Position numbers and translations under genes: made by a program
Source: an uncultured Bacteroidales bacterium
GTDB lineage: Bacteria > Bacteroidota > Bacteroidia > Bacteroidales > F082
DNA: 49,816 nucleotides
NCBI GenBank assembly: GCA_946185535.1
Contig: CAMHJX010000024.1
Span: forward strand, 1-49,816
Reading direction: 5' to 3'
Shown: piece after piece, positions 25,559 through 33,988 of the stretch
Layout of the letters: every line of letters starts with the position of its first letter
How positions within the stretch are numbered: position 1 is the first letter of the stretch
The notes under the pieces: model-generated
Told to the model about the DNA's origin: nothing
The model's database searches: none
Seen by the model: the letters and a program-made list of their open reading frames with translations, nothing else

Positions 25559-26263
25559 ATGTCGAAGCTCTATCTTGTGCCTACACCGATTGGCAACCTC
25601 GAGGACATCACTTTGAGGGCCATCCGCATTTTGAAGGAAGTGGACGGCATCTTGGCTGAGGATACGCGAACCTCGGGCAACTTGTTGCGGCATCTCGAAA
25701 TCAGCAAGCCCATGTCGGCCTTCCATATTCGCAATGAGCATCAGGTGGTGGAACGCATCGCTGAGCGCATTGAGGCAGGGGAGACCCTGGCCTTGGTGAC
25801 CGATGCAGGCACGCCTGCCATCTCTGACCCAGGGTTTCTTTTGGTGCGCGAGTGCGTGAAGCGTGGCATAGAGGTGGAGTGCCTGCCTGGCCCTACGGCT
25901 TTCGTTCCTGCTTTGGTAAATTCGGGACTGCCTGCCGAGAAGTTCATTTTTGAGGGCTTCCTCCCGCACAAGAAAGGCCGTCAGACCAAGTTGCAGGCCG
26001 TTGCGGAATACCCTTACACGACTATCCTCTACGAGTCGCCTTTCCGCCTGCTGAAGACCTTGCAGCAGCTGGCTGAGGTGTGTGGTGCCGATAGAAAGGT
26101 TTGCGTCTCGCGCGAGCTGACCAAGATCCACGAAGAAAACGCCCGTGGCACCTTGGCAGAGGTGATCGATCATTTCTCCAAGAAAGAAATCAAAGGCGAA
26201 ATCGTCATCGTACTGGAAGGCGCGACAGAACCCTCGACGGAACCATCAGAGGACGACGAATAA
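25559..26263 (+). CDS. rsmI: 16S rRNA (cytidine-1402 2'-O)-methyltransferase
   Basis: RsmI methylates the ribose of C1402 in the decoding centre of 16S rRNA. The 234-residue tetrapyrrole-methylase-fold protein has YLVPTPIGNLEDITLRA (residues 4-20), EDTRTSGNLL (about 34), VTDAGTPAISDPGF (about 80-93) and PGPTAFVPAL (about 111), the usual SAM and rRNA contact blocks. The C-terminal domain is a little short but present. It follows the acidic PE-repeat gene by 8 bases and is trailed by a 28-nt perfect palindrome. Confidence 0.94.
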   Translation: MSKLYLVPTPIGNLEDITLRAIRILKEVDGILAEDTRTSGNLLRHLEISKPMSAFHIRNEHQVVERIAERIEAGETLALVTDAGTPAISDPGFLLVRECVKRGIEVECLPGPTAFVPALVNSGLPAEKFIFEGFLPHKKGRQTKLQAVAEYPYTTILYESPFRLLKTLQQLAEVCGADRKVCVSRELTKIHEENARGTLAEVIDHFSKKEIKGEIVIVLEGATEPSTEPSEDDE

Positions 26264-26268
26264 AAACT

Positions 26269-26296
26269 GTAGAGACGGTGTGCACACCGTCTCTAC
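26269..26296. repeat. 28-nt perfect palindrome, copy 1
   Basis: GTAGAGACGGTGTG followed by its exact reverse complement. It lies between the convergent rsmI and beta-barrel genes, where it would form a strong hairpin in either transcript. An identical copy is at 27048. Confidence 0.9.
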
Positions 26297-26324
26297 CCAT
26301 TATATCCCATATTGTTTTTTCAAA

Positions 26325-26999
26325 TCAAAACGCGAACGACAGCCTCACATAATAATCCGTGATGACATCTAGTCTGCCGCCGTTAAAGCCCAGGTCGGCA
26401 TCTACAATATCGATAGCCGACAGGCCAAAGCTGATATAGGTGCGATAAATCTTCAGTCCTACAGCACCTCCCGTGTACAATCCCGTGGATTTGTAGTGAC
26501 GCACGCCTTCGGGGTCGTTGCAGGTCACATCGCCCAAAGGCACCGAATAGCCGATGCGTCCTTCGATGAAAGGACTGATGGGCGCATTGGGCAAGGTAAG
26601 TTTCAAGTTGGCGTAGATGGGCAGGGTGGAGATATAGGTTTCCTGCATGTTGTGGAACAGGCTGCAGTGCTCACCGTAGGTCGAATAGTATTCTGCGCCT
26701 ACGCCGATGCTGGTAAGATATCCGATTTGGTACTCGGACATGCCGCCCACGCTGAAATGATAAGGGATTTCGTGCATGAAAACGGCTCCAAAGTCGTCGG
26801 AACCGAGCTCGCCATATACATGGAACCGAAACTCTCCGATTGGACTATAGTGGTGGGACTCATGCTTTTCACGAGTTTGCACCATGGTCCTTTTAGGGTG
26901 ATACCTATGGCGCAGATGCGGTGGACGGATTTGTGCCTCAGCCGAAATCGACAATACAAAGAGGAGGCATAGGGCTAAAACAGTCTTTTTCATAGTCAA
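26325..26999 (-). CDS. Outer-membrane beta-barrel-like protein
   Basis: This 224-residue exported protein has a signal peptide (MTMKKTVLALCLLFVLSISAEAQ). The mature part is rich in alternating aromatic/hydrophobic strands (GVGAEYYSTYG, PIYANLKLTL, GLYTGGAVGLKIYRTYISFG) and ends with a terminal Phe in YVRLSFAF, the classic outer-membrane insertion signal. It likely forms an 8-strand barrel of the OmpA/OmpW size class. Function unknown. It is flanked by the two identical 28-nt palindromes. Confidence 0.8.
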   Translation of the reverse strand: MTMKKTVLALCLLFVLSISAEAQIRPPHLRHRYHPKRTMVQTREKHESHHYSPIGEFRFHVYGELGSDDFGAVFMHEIPYHFSVGGMSEYQIGYLTSIGVGAEYYSTYGEHCSLFHNMQETYISTLPIYANLKLTLPNAPISPFIEGRIGYSVPLGDVTCNDPEGVRHYKSTGLYTGGAVGLKIYRTYISFGLSAIDIVDADLGFNGGRLDVITDYYVRLSFAF

Positions 27000-27047
27000 T
27001 ATCTTTTTGATGTTGAACTATGAAATACAAAAAACATACCAAAAACA

Positions 27048-27075
27048 GTAGAGACGGTGTGCACACCGTCTCTAC
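27048..27075. repeat. 28-nt perfect palindrome, copy 2
   Basis: Identical to the palindrome at 26269-26296. It lies upstream of the barrel gene and just downstream of the leftward FMN-binding gene, so it can act as that gene's terminator hairpin. Confidence 0.9.
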
Positions 27076-27088
27076 AATGCATTATTCA

Positions 27089-27580
27089 TTATTTTACCTG
27101 TTTCTGATATGCCTTCAGGCGGGCGATGAGGCTTTTCTTCACGCCATTGGAGGTGTAGGTGGCACCACTGACGGCATCGACCTCTTTGTTGAGGGCTTCG
27201 TCGGGAGTGAGGCCGTTCCAGGCTTCGTAAAGTCCACCGTCCACGACGCGTTGGGCAAAGTTGGGTGTTTCCTGGTTCTCCAGCAAAACGACATTCTTGA
27301 TGCGACCATCGGCATCCAAGGCTATTAATAAAGGTGTGGGACCGTTGAAGCCTTTCACATTGTCGGAATAAGGCGAGGAATAAAGGACTGTACCCAATTT
27401 GGCGCCTTTGGCATCCTTGACTTCATAGAAAGCTGTGTCGATAGCCTTGGTCTTGGCGGCATCGGCGAAATAAGGTTTGACTTCAGCAACGGGGAGTTCA
27501 GGCAGCTTGGGGCCGCAATTGCTAAACCCTAACGTCGCGGCAAGCAGGAAAAAACCTGCGAATTTGTGAATCGTTTTCAT
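27089..27580 (-). CDS. FMN-binding domain protein
   Basis: This 163-residue exported protein has an N-terminal signal with a lipobox-like ATLGFSNC (Cys about 23), so it is probably a lipoprotein. The FMN-binding domain ends with DAVSGATYTSNGVKKSL (about 138-154). In RnfG/NqrC-type proteins the Thr of SGAT is covalently linked to FMN by the ApbE transferase. An isolated small FMN_bind protein such as this would be an extracytoplasmic electron carrier. No Rnf or Nqr genes are nearby. It has its own promoter element at 27603-27610. Confidence 0.85.
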   Translation of the reverse strand: MKTIHKFAGFFLLAATLGFSNCGPKLPELPVAEVKPYFADAAKTKAIDTAFYEVKDAKGAKLGTVLYSSPYSDNVKGFNGPTPLLIALDADGRIKNVVLLENQETPNFAQRVVDGGLYEAWNGLTPDEALNKEVDAVSGATYTSNGVKKSLIARLKAYQKQVK

Positions 27581-27602
27581 TCTTGTAATTTGAAATTTCC
27601 TG

Positions 27603-27610
27603 CAAAATTA
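27603..27610 (-). promoter_or_regulatory. -7 promoter element of the FMN-binding gene
   Basis: The minus strand reads TAATTTTG (TAnnTTTG), 23 bases before the ATG at 27580. Confidence 0.65.
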
Positions 27611-27664
27611 CAGAAAACATTCAACAATTAAACATTTCAACAATCAACAATTCAACAAAACCAC

Positions 27665-27672
27665 TATCTTTG
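27665..27672 (+). promoter_or_regulatory. -7 promoter element of udk
   Basis: TATCTTTG fits TAnnTTTG, 43 bases before the udk ATG, and is divergent from the FMN-binding gene promoter. Confidence 0.65.
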
Positions 27673-27715
27673 TGACCTCAAATCGTAGATTCAACGTAGT
27701 TAAAACTTCTTTATT

Positions 27716-28324
27716 ATGTTAGTCATTGGAATTGCTGGCGGATCGGGTTCAGGGAAAACCACCGTCGTAAAGGAACTGGTCAGACAGTTGCCAGAAAACT
27801 CAGTATCAGTCATTTCACAAGACGCTTACTACTTCGACAACGGCGACAAGACGCCCGAGGAGAAGAAGCAGATCAACTTCGACCATCCCGATGCCATCGA
27901 GTGGGACTTGCTTATCGACCATCTCGACCGACTCAAGCAAGGCGAGACCATCCCGATGCCGATTTATACCTATGTCACCTGCGCCCGTTCGCAGGAAGTG
28001 ATTTATGTGCATCCCACCGAGGTCATTATCGTGGAAGGCATCATGGTGCTGACCCAGGAAGAACTTCGCAAGCGTATGGATATCAAGGTGTTTGTGGATA
28101 CAGACAGCGATGAGCGTTTGATGCGCATCATCCGTCGCGACATCGCGGAGCGTGGCCGTACTTGGGAGGATGTGCTGCGTCATTACCAGACTTTCGTCAA
28201 GCCCATGCACCAGCAGTTCATCGAACCCACCAAGCGCAGCGCCGACATCATCCTGCCGCGTGGCTCAAGCCCCGTGGTGGTCGACATTCTCGCTTCAAGG
28301 ATCCGTATGCACCTGGGCAAGTAA
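27716..28324 (+). CDS. udk: Uridine kinase
   Basis: Udk phosphorylates uridine and cytidine in pyrimidine salvage. The 202-residue protein has the P-loop GGSGSGKTTVVKEL (residues 8-21), the QDAYYFDNGDKTPEE substrate segment (about 38), NFDHPDAIEWDLL (about 57), and the RRDIAERGR lid (about 139). The sequence matches bacterial Udk of normal length. It is separated by 41 bases from the next lipoprotein gene. Confidence 0.93.
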   Translation: MLVIGIAGGSGSGKTTVVKELVRQLPENSVSVISQDAYYFDNGDKTPEEKKQINFDHPDAIEWDLLIDHLDRLKQGETIPMPIYTYVTCARSQEVIYVHPTEVIIVEGIMVLTQEELRKRMDIKVFVDTDSDERLMRIIRRDIAERGRTWEDVLRHYQTFVKPMHQQFIEPTKRSADIILPRGSSPVVVDILASRIRMHLGK

Positions 28325-28365
28325 GAGGTTTTTCAACCAGATAATTTACTAAAACTCATACCATT

Positions 28366-29475
28366 ATGAAAAGACACTACTATTTTCTGCTCATGATGCT
28401 GGCCATGGGTGTTGTCAGCTGCGACTTTTCCGCCAAACAGAAGACAGACAAAACCACTACCGAAGCCGATAACCAGGAAATGGTTGTCGATAGCTCGGAT
28501 ATTGCGATACCGGAACAAGCACCTACCGACCTTTCGGAATGCGACATGGCTATGCTCGACAAGGGTAAGCTGTTCTTCTACAATAGTGAAAAGCAGGCCC
28601 TGATGCCATACGAAGCCGAGACCGACAGCGTGGTGAATAGCGTCTTTGTGGGTGATAAGCTTTATTACTGCGTCCCCGAAAACGGTAAGATTGTGCTGAA
28701 ATCCATCCAATTGGATGTTCCCGATGCCCAGCCTGTCAAGGAGGCTGACTGGGGTTTGGACTTTGAGAAATGCGTTACGGAGACCTACGGAACGGTGTCA
28801 CCGCTTTGCTATTATGCCGGTCGCAACATGTTGGGACTATGGCATGAATTCAGTTGGGATTCCTACTCACTGAGCCAACAGAAGTTGTTCAATCTCGATA
28901 CGAAAGAAATCACCGATTGGAACTGGGAGGAATGGGAGCAAGAGGAGCTCGCCCAACAGAATCATGAGGATGAGGAGCAAACGGAAGAGAATTACACATT
29001 CAATCCCGTGAAAGATGAACTCAAGGACTACTTGGTGCAGAAAGAAGATGGCAATTACTGGTTTGTGGATGGCATTGAGCATGTTTGTTTGACGGATAAA
29101 ATCGACTTCAACGCCTATCTCTCAGACCCAAGCTATGCTTCGGAACGCGAGTTCAACTACCTTTCGTCGTCGCCTGACAATTTGAAGGTGCTTTACATGG
29201 CCATTCTGGAATGGGGCGACTATCCCCATGGACCGCTGTGTGTTTCAAGCATTGACGGCACCTATCAGGTGGCTTTGGAAGACACGGACTGCTCTGATTA
29301 TAAGGCACAATGGCTTGCCGACGGCTCCTTGGTGTATGTGGGCTACGAACGAATTGGGCCAGATGAGGGAATCTCGAAGTGGGACAATTGCGTGCCTGTC
29401 GTAAAGCGCGTTTATCCCGATGGCACTTGGGAATCGTTCTTCCGTGGCAACGACTTCCAAGTGAGGATGCCTTAA
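28366..29475 (+). CDS. Lipoprotein of unknown function
   Basis: This 369-residue protein has a lipoprotein leader ending in GVVSC (Cys19), then a Thr/Asp/Glu-rich spacer (20-50). The mature domain has repeated short strand motifs (KLFFYNSEKQAL, LVYVGYERIG, DNLKVLYMAILEWG) that suggest a beta-propeller-like fold, and a highly acidic stretch near residue 188 (WEEWEQEELAQQNHEDEEQ). No catalytic motif was recognised. Translation probably starts at the ATG at 28366, shortly after udk; it may be read from the udk promoter. Confidence 0.72.
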   Translation: MKRHYYFLLMMLAMGVVSCDFSAKQKTDKTTTEADNQEMVVDSSDIAIPEQAPTDLSECDMAMLDKGKLFFYNSEKQALMPYEAETDSVVNSVFVGDKLYYCVPENGKIVLKSIQLDVPDAQPVKEADWGLDFEKCVTETYGTVSPLCYYAGRNMLGLWHEFSWDSYSLSQQKLFNLDTKEITDWNWEEWEQEELAQQNHEDEEQTEENYTFNPVKDELKDYLVQKEDGNYWFVDGIEHVCLTDKIDFNAYLSDPSYASEREFNYLSSSPDNLKVLYMAILEWGDYPHGPLCVSSIDGTYQVALEDTDCSDYKAQWLADGSLVYVGYERIGPDEGISKWDNCVPVVKRVYPDGTWESFFRGNDFQVRMP

Positions 29476-29574
29476 AAGCATTTAAAGTTCCATTGGTTTA
29501 AAGACGCGGAAGGTCGTTATAGAATAACTGATATCCATTGTCTGAAAGCCATGGAACTAGTAACCCGTTGACCT

Positions 29575-30351
29575 TTAGAAATGAATTAGGGGCTCTTCCT
29601 TGGACTTGAGGATCAAGGTGCTACCTTCGTTGAAATAGGTCATGACGTCCTTGCCGCCCTTGGTGATTTCGCAAAGGGTAAGCTCGTCGCTGAGCACTTC
29701 CTTGACTTTGGCTGCTCCAATGGTTTTGTAAAAGGTGCGGCCAGAGAGTTCCGATTCCACCTGTATGTCGAAATATAGCCCTTCGCAAATGCCGATGTTG
29801 GGTCCGGCATCGACGATGGCTGTTTGGGCTTTGTTCTTTTTCACCTCCTGTAATGTCGGGATTGGCACTTTAATGATGCATCCATTGTCAACCAGTCGGC
29901 GCAGGTCTTGGTCAGAGAATTTGAGGCAGTCGCTGACGGCTTTATCCGGGTCTTGGTCGGTATTGGTGTAATAACTGGTGCGTGTAGCCACTACTGTGCC
30001 TGTTTTGGCATCGGTCATCACGAGGGTGAAATTGACCTTGCATGAGTAGTAGGTGTATTCCGTTCCAGTGAGTATTTGTTTACCCGTCTTTGGCTCTGAG
30101 GTGATTTCGCCTATGTTACCCGTAACGATGAAGTCCACATTATCGGCCAAGTCGGTTTCGGCCACATCGTTCCAGTTGACCACCGTCACGCGACAAATCG
30201 GCATGGTAGCGAGGCAGGCATTAAACATTTCATCAGCGTAGTTGCCAGTGAAGTCGGCGACGGCGACAGTGTATTTTTCAGTGGTGTATTGCGCATGGCA
30301 GACCTGAAGTCCGAAGATAACGCAGCAAAGAAACATAATCAGTTTTTTCAT
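29575..30351 (-). CDS. Exported CsgG/LpoB-like protein
   Basis: This 258-residue exported protein has a signal peptide (MKKLIMFLCCVIFGLQVCHA). The N-terminal half resembles the CsgG/LpoB/TolB-N fold: YTVAVADFTGNYADEM (about 27) followed by DFIVTGNIGEI (about 72) and VNFTLVMTDAKTGTVV (about 106). The C-terminal portion with AGPNIGICEGLYFDIQ (about 180) resembles the small beta domain found at the C-terminus of FlgT-like proteins. It may be a periplasmic or outer-membrane-associated assembly factor. The fold assignment is by pattern only. Confidence 0.65.
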   Translation of the reverse strand: MKKLIMFLCCVIFGLQVCHAQYTTEKYTVAVADFTGNYADEMFNACLATMPICRVTVVNWNDVAETDLADNVDFIVTGNIGEITSEPKTGKQILTGTEYTYYSCKVNFTLVMTDAKTGTVVATRTSYYTNTDQDPDKAVSDCLKFSDQDLRRLVDNGCIIKVPIPTLQEVKKNKAQTAIVDAGPNIGICEGLYFDIQVESELSGRTFYKTIGAAKVKEVLSDELTLCEITKGGKDVMTYFNEGSTLILKSKEEPLIHF

Positions 30352-30397
30352 GGTGTTAGTTTTTATGTTTTATGATTTCAGTTTATTTAATACAAAT

Positions 30398-30428
30398 AAA
30401 CCGCCGTAAGATAGGTTACAGCGGTTTT
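30398..30428 (-). terminator. Hairpin downstream of tRNA-Gln
   Basis: AAACCGC (30398-30404) pairs with GCGGTTT (30421-30427). On the minus strand it follows the tRNA by 8 bases and is trailed by ATTTGTATT. Confidence 0.5.
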
Positions 30429-30435
30429 GGTTTTG

Positions 30436-30508
30436 TTGCCCAACCAGGGTTCGAACCTGGACTTTACTGATCCAGAGTCAGTCGTGTTGCCAATTACACC
30501 ATTGGGCA
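30436..30508 (-). tRNA. tRNA-Gln (anticodon CUG)
   Basis: A complete cloverleaf is readable: acceptor TGCCCAA pairs with TTGGGCA plus discriminator A; the T arm is CCAGG-TTCGAAC-CCTGG; the anticodon stem is ACTGA/TCAGT with loop CTCTGGA. The anticodon CUG is at 30473-30475 (complement). CCA is not encoded. A -7 element lies at 30522-30529. Confidence 0.95.
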
Positions 30509-30521
30509 TTGGAATCGGCTG

Positions 30522-30529
30522 CAAAAATA
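30522..30529 (-). promoter_or_regulatory. -7 promoter element of tRNA-Gln
   Basis: The minus strand reads TATTTTTG (TAnnTTTG), 13 bases before the mature tRNA 5' end. Confidence 0.65.
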
Positions 30530-30619
30530 CGCTTTTTTTGAATGCTGCAAGAAAAATGAGGAAAAATTTTTCGTAATTTTTTTACTTGTCCATCGCTGTC
30601 GGCGATAAGCAACTCAATT

Positions 30620-31417
30620 TCAATACTTGTTGAATCTTGAGCCCCAGTTGTACGACAGCATGAAGGTAATGAAAAGTCGCCGGTTGCGCTCCGAGTCCAT
30701 GATGGAGACACCCAAGGGGAAGCACTCGGCCTTGACATCCACATTGATGGCCTGCACTGAGGTGCGCGATTTGGCGATGTCGAAGCTGAGTCCCAACGAA
30801 GCGTGGAAACCAGGCGAGAGCTTGGTCTCGGCAATGCCTTTGGTGAACGATGAGCGCCCGAGCACATCGACCCATTCGTCTTTATTGTCGAAGGTCTGCT
30901 CGTCGTAAGTTTCCCAGTAAGTACCGTCGTCGAGTTGCTTGTAGATGGTGACGTAATAATAGTAAGGCTTCAGCAGGGCCAACGAGGCACCAAACTCGTA
31001 AGTCCATCTCGTCTCGATGCCGCCCCAGTAGGGTTTGCCGAAAATGCGCCGTTCTTCACCGTAACCGAAACGGGCCACATAGGCATAGTTCAGCTTGCCG
31101 TAGACAAAAGGACGCATGTTATAGGTCGAAATATTCAGGGTCTTGATTTCCTTGAGCGAACGCAGCGACACCACCTCGGCCTCCCAGTTGCGCGTCAGGT
31201 TGATGCTTTTGATACGCCCTATTTTGAATCCGGCGCCGAAACCCCGTGAGTGGATGGCCACATTGAAGGTGTTCTGATGGTTGTAGACCAGCTTTTCCTC
31301 TATAGGCTTGTCATCTTCGCTTTGAATGTCAATGTTTTGGGCTGGCAACAAAAAAGCGCACGCTCCAAAAAGCGTGAGCATGAACAGGCGCAAAACCAAT
31401 GGTCTGAGGGCAGTCAT
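30620..31417 (-). CDS. Probable outer-membrane protein of unknown function
   Basis: This 265-residue exported protein has a signal peptide (about 1-26, LFMLTLFGACAFLLPAQ). The body carries amphipathic beta-strands (FNVAIHSRGFGAGFKIG, MRPFVYGKLNYAYVARFGYG, EFGASLALLKPYYYYV), the typical look of an outer-membrane barrel, although it ends in RFNKY rather than the classic terminal Phe. A glutamate/aspartate-rich segment just after the signal (DIQSEDDKPIEEK) may face the periplasm. No family was recognised. Confidence 0.75.
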   Translation of the reverse strand: MTALRPLVLRLFMLTLFGACAFLLPAQNIDIQSEDDKPIEEKLVYNHQNTFNVAIHSRGFGAGFKIGRIKSINLTRNWEAEVVSLRSLKEIKTLNISTYNMRPFVYGKLNYAYVARFGYGEERRIFGKPYWGGIETRWTYEFGASLALLKPYYYYVTIYKQLDDGTYWETYDEQTFDNKDEWVDVLGRSSFTKGIAETKLSPGFHASLGLSFDIAKSRTSVQAINVDVKAECFPLGVSIMDSERNRRLFITFMLSYNWGSRFNKY

Positions 31418-31443
31418 AGTCGTGCCTCCCTGACTCCTAAGTA

Positions 31444-31575
31444 TTAATAACGCGTCTCCTTGACGAACTTTGATGATTCGCCGTAGGCCGGGCAGCTCTT
31501 GTTTGAACTACAAGAAGTCATAATAATGCCTGAAACAAAGGCGATTAACAGGGCGATGACAAGTTTTCTCTTCAT
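31444..31575 (-). CDS. Tiny lipoprotein
   Basis: This 43-residue protein begins MKRKLVIALLIAFVSG and has a lipobox IMTSC (Cys22), leaving a mature peptide of 22 residues (SSNKSCPAYGESSKFVKETRY minus the start). Tiny lipoproteins with a CPAYG motif recur in Bacteroidota. Upstream in-frame codons do not fit a leader, so the ATG at 31575 was chosen. It lies 26 bases downstream of the barrel gene's start on the same strand. Function unknown. Confidence 0.7.
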   Translation of the reverse strand: MKRKLVIALLIAFVSGIIMTSCSSNKSCPAYGESSKFVKETRY

Positions 31576-31688
31576 AGAAATCAAATTTGATTTGCAAAAT
31601 AACGGATTTTTTCCCGAATTATTGCCATCTTTGCACAACTTTTTATGATGCTGAAAGACTCGCGTCCCCAAGTCCCGCGTCCCGCGTC

Positions 31689-31728
31689 AACTGAATAACT
31701 GAACAACTGAACAACTGAACAACTGAAA
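31689..31728. repeat. 8-bp tandem repeat before ung
   Basis: AACTGAAT, then AACTGAAC three times and AACTGAAA: five 8-bp units ending 3 bases before the ung ATG. It is preceded by short CCCGCGT repeats (about 31672-31687). Confidence 0.85.
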
Positions 31729-31731
31729 AAG

Positions 31732-32412
31732 ATGGAAGTAAAGAAACCTAATATCGACGAAAGCTGGTACCAAGTGCTGCGGCCGCAGTTCGAGGCACCT
31801 TATTTCGCTGACCTTAAGTCGTTCCTCGTGAGCGAGAAGCGACAATATGCCGTTTATCCCCCTGGTCCTTTGATCTTTAACGCTTTCAACCTCACGCCTT
31901 TCGACAAGGTGAAGGTGGTCATCTTGGGCCAAGACCCTTACCACGGTCCGGGACAGGCCCACGGCCTCTCGTTCTCGGTGCCCGATGGCGTGCCCTTCCC
32001 GCCCAGCCTGCAGAACATCTTCAAGGAGTTGCACGACGACCTCGGCGTGCCCATGGCGCGTTCGGGCAACCTCGAGAAGTGGGCGAGGGAAGGGGTGCTG
32101 CTCCTCAATGCCTCGCTGACGGTGCGTGCCGGACAGGCTGCCTCGCACTCGCGCCACGGATGGGAACAGTTCACCGACGCCGCCATCCGCGCCCTGTCGG
32201 AGCAACGCGAGCACCTCGTCTTCATCCTTTGGGGCAACTATGCCATCGCCAAACAGGCCCTGATCGACCCATCAAAACATTTGATACTGAAATCGGTGCA
32301 CCCCTCACCGCTTTCGGCCAGCCGCGGCTTCTTCGGGTGTCATCATTTCTCGCAAACGAACCGTTATTTGGCAGAGCATGGTATTACACCGATTGATTGG
32401 AGTTTACCCTAA
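31732..32412 (+). CDS. ung: Uracil-DNA glycosylase
   Basis: Ung removes uracil from DNA as the first step of base-excision repair. The 226-residue protein has the catalytic [18 protein letters not shown] (about residues 64-81; Asp activates water), [12 protein letters not shown] (about 122), the [19 protein letters not shown]-binding loop (about 184-199) and GCHHFSQTN. All family 1 motifs are intact. The start codon is set immediately after an 8-bp tandem repeat. Confidence 0.96.
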   Translation: MEVKKPNIDESWYQVLRPQFEAPYFADLKSFLVSEKRQYAVYPPGPLIFNAFNLTPFDKVKVVILGQDPYHGPGQAHGLSFSVPDGVPFPPSLQNIFKELHDDLGVPMARSGNLEKWAREGVLLLNASLTVRAGQAASHSRHGWEQFTDAAIRALSEQREHLVFILWGNYAIAKQALIDPSKHLILKSVHPSPLSASRGFFGCHHFSQTNRYLAEHGITPIDWSLP

Positions 32413-32418
32413 TCATAG

Positions 32419-32551
32419 GAGATTCCCTTCGGGAATGGAGTTTCCGCTGTTTTGTTAACCGCGGCGGCTTGTGGCGCTTACGTCATGTTGAATCTTCATG
32501 CCGCCGCATTATAACTCAATGAAAACACGCCATTCCCCAAAGGGGAATCTC
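32419..32551. repeat. Dispersed structured element, copy 2
   Basis: This 133-nt copy has GAGATTCCCTTCGGGAATGG at its left end and GCCATTCCCC..GGGGAATCTC at its right end. The middle pair is GCGGCGGC with GCCGCCGC, and the core GCGGCGGCTTGTGGCGCTTA differs from copy 1 (6995-7125) by one base. It lies between ung and rdgB. Confidence 0.75.
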
Positions 32552-32603
32552 AATCTTGAATCTTTAAATCTTTGAATTTTAAATTTTAAATTTTGAATCT
32601 TGA

Positions 32604-33185
32604 ATGAAACAAATCGTATTTGCCACCAATAACAAAAACAAGCTGCGCGAGATGCGCGAAATCATGGAAGGCCTCTATGAGGTCCTGAGTCTTGAAGACA
32701 TCGGCTGCCACGAGGACATCGTCGAAGACGCCGACACCATCGAAGGCAACGCCAAGATCAAGGCCGACTTCGTCACCAACAAGTACCACGTGGACTGTTT
32801 CTCCGACGACTCCGGTCTTGAGGTGGAGGCCTTGGGCGGTGCCCCGGGTGTGTATTCGGCACGCTATGCCGGTGAGCATTGCACCTACCAGGACAACGTC
32901 GACAAGATGCTGGCCGCCATGAAGGGACAGACCAACCGCAGGGCGGCCTTCCGCACCTGCATCGCGCTGAACCTTGACGGTAAATCCTACTTCTTTGAAG
33001 GTCGTTGCGACGGGCACATCACCGAGGAGCAGCGCGGCACCGATGGCTTCGGCTACGACCCCATCTTCCAGCCCGACGGCTACGAGCAAACCTTCGCTGA
33101 ACTGGGCCACGAAGTGAAAAACGCCATCAGCCACCGTGGCAAGGCCACGCGTAAGCTGATCGCGTTTTTGAAGGACTTGGGTTGA
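32604..33185 (+). CDS. rdgB: dITP/XTP pyrophosphatase
   Basis: RdgB removes non-canonical purine NTPs such as dITP and XTP from the nucleotide pool. The 193-residue protein starts QIVFATNNKNKLREM (residues 3-17), the NTP-binding TNNxNK motif, and carries SDDSGLEVEALGGAPGVYSA (about 68-87) and GTDGFGYDPIF (about 140). Length is normal. It follows the dispersed structured element by about 50 AT-rich bases. Confidence 0.95.
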   Translation: MKQIVFATNNKNKLREMREIMEGLYEVLSLEDIGCHEDIVEDADTIEGNAKIKADFVTNKYHVDCFSDDSGLEVEALGGAPGVYSARYAGEHCTYQDNVDKMLAAMKGQTNRRAAFRTCIALNLDGKSYFFEGRCDGHITEEQRGTDGFGYDPIFQPDGYEQTFAELGHEVKNAISHRGKATRKLIAFLKDLG

Positions 33186-33382
33186 GTCGTAAATACAAAA
33201 GAAGGCATCCGACATCCATAGTCAACCGGTCGGTAGTGCGCCGTGCGGCCTAAGCCGTGCATTCGGGTGACAACGTGCTGAGCCTGCGCCGTGAGTGTTC
33301 ATCGTGAACAGGGTGCTGCCGGCTCCGGGCAACGGTCAAAGTGGGGGTTCGGTTCGCCCTACAAATGCGGATGCCTTGTGGT

Positions 33383-33838
33383 TCAGACCAGTTCGGTCTG
33401 GAAGTTGAGCGCCTGTATCTCCATGTCGAGTTGGCGCAGCTGCGCGGAGCATTCGTCCACCTTCTTGCCGATGGCTTTCACGTCGACCACGGTCACCGTC
33501 TTGATCTCTGAGCGCGAGTAGCGGTCCTGTCCCGCCGAGGCGGTGTCGAAGATGCTGCGCAGGTTGCCGACGCGCATGGTCAGCACGTCCTTGCGGGCCA
33601 TGAGTTGGGTGAGGGTGACGCCCTGGGCGTTGGTGGTCTGCATGTTGGTGGCGTTGATGCGCCAGATGAGGTCTTCGAGCTGCGTGAGGCAGGCGTCGAG
33701 TTCCTTCATCAGTTCCGTGGGTTCTTCCGAAGGCGCGTCGCCTTCCTGCACTTTCACGTTGTTCTGTATGCGCTGTCCCAGCTGTTGGATGCGCTTCTGC
33801 AGGTCTTTCCTGATGCTTAATGCTTCTGCGAGTTTCAT
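33383..33838 (-). CDS. DIP1984 family protein
   Basis: This 151-residue all-helical protein starts MKLAEALSIRKDLQKRIQQL, followed by DLIWRINATNMQTT (about 74) and RSEIKTVTVVDVK (about 110), hallmarks of the DIP1984 family. A structure is known for the Corynebacterium member but no clear function. The ATG at 33838 was chosen over a longer frame because a perfect minus-strand promoter (33879-33886) lies just upstream. It is convergent with rdgB across a 200-base GC-rich gap with no evident gene. Confidence 0.85.
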   Translation of the reverse strand: MKLAEALSIRKDLQKRIQQLGQRIQNNVKVQEGDAPSEEPTELMKELDACLTQLEDLIWRINATNMQTTNAQGVTLTQLMARKDVLTMRVGNLRSIFDTASAGQDRYSRSEIKTVTVVDVKAIGKKVDECSAQLRQLDMEIQALNFQTELV

Positions 33839-33878
33839 AGGGAATGGATTTAACTCCGTTGATTCTTCGAATTTGGCG

Positions 33879-33886
33879 CAAAGATA
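33879..33886 (-). promoter_or_regulatory. -7 promoter element of the DIP1984 gene
   Basis: The minus strand reads TATCTTTG (TAnnTTTG), 41 bases before the ATG, and lies inside the longer frame, so the short start is correct. Confidence 0.65.
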
Positions 33887-33974
33887 AGAAAAAACTGGGA
33901 AAGGGGAACGTTCTAGCTTTGTGGTTTGTGGCCGCATTTTGTGCCCCAAACCTTGCGGGTTGAGAAAAATGTAT

Positions 33975-33982
33975 TATTTTTG
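33975..33982 (+). promoter_or_regulatory. Promoter of the orphan RNA
   Basis: TATTTTTG (33975-33982) with TTG at 33953-33955, 19 bases apart, fits the -33/-7 Bacteroidota promoter. Transcription should start near 33989. Confidence 0.7.
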
Positions 33983-33988
33983 CAGCCA

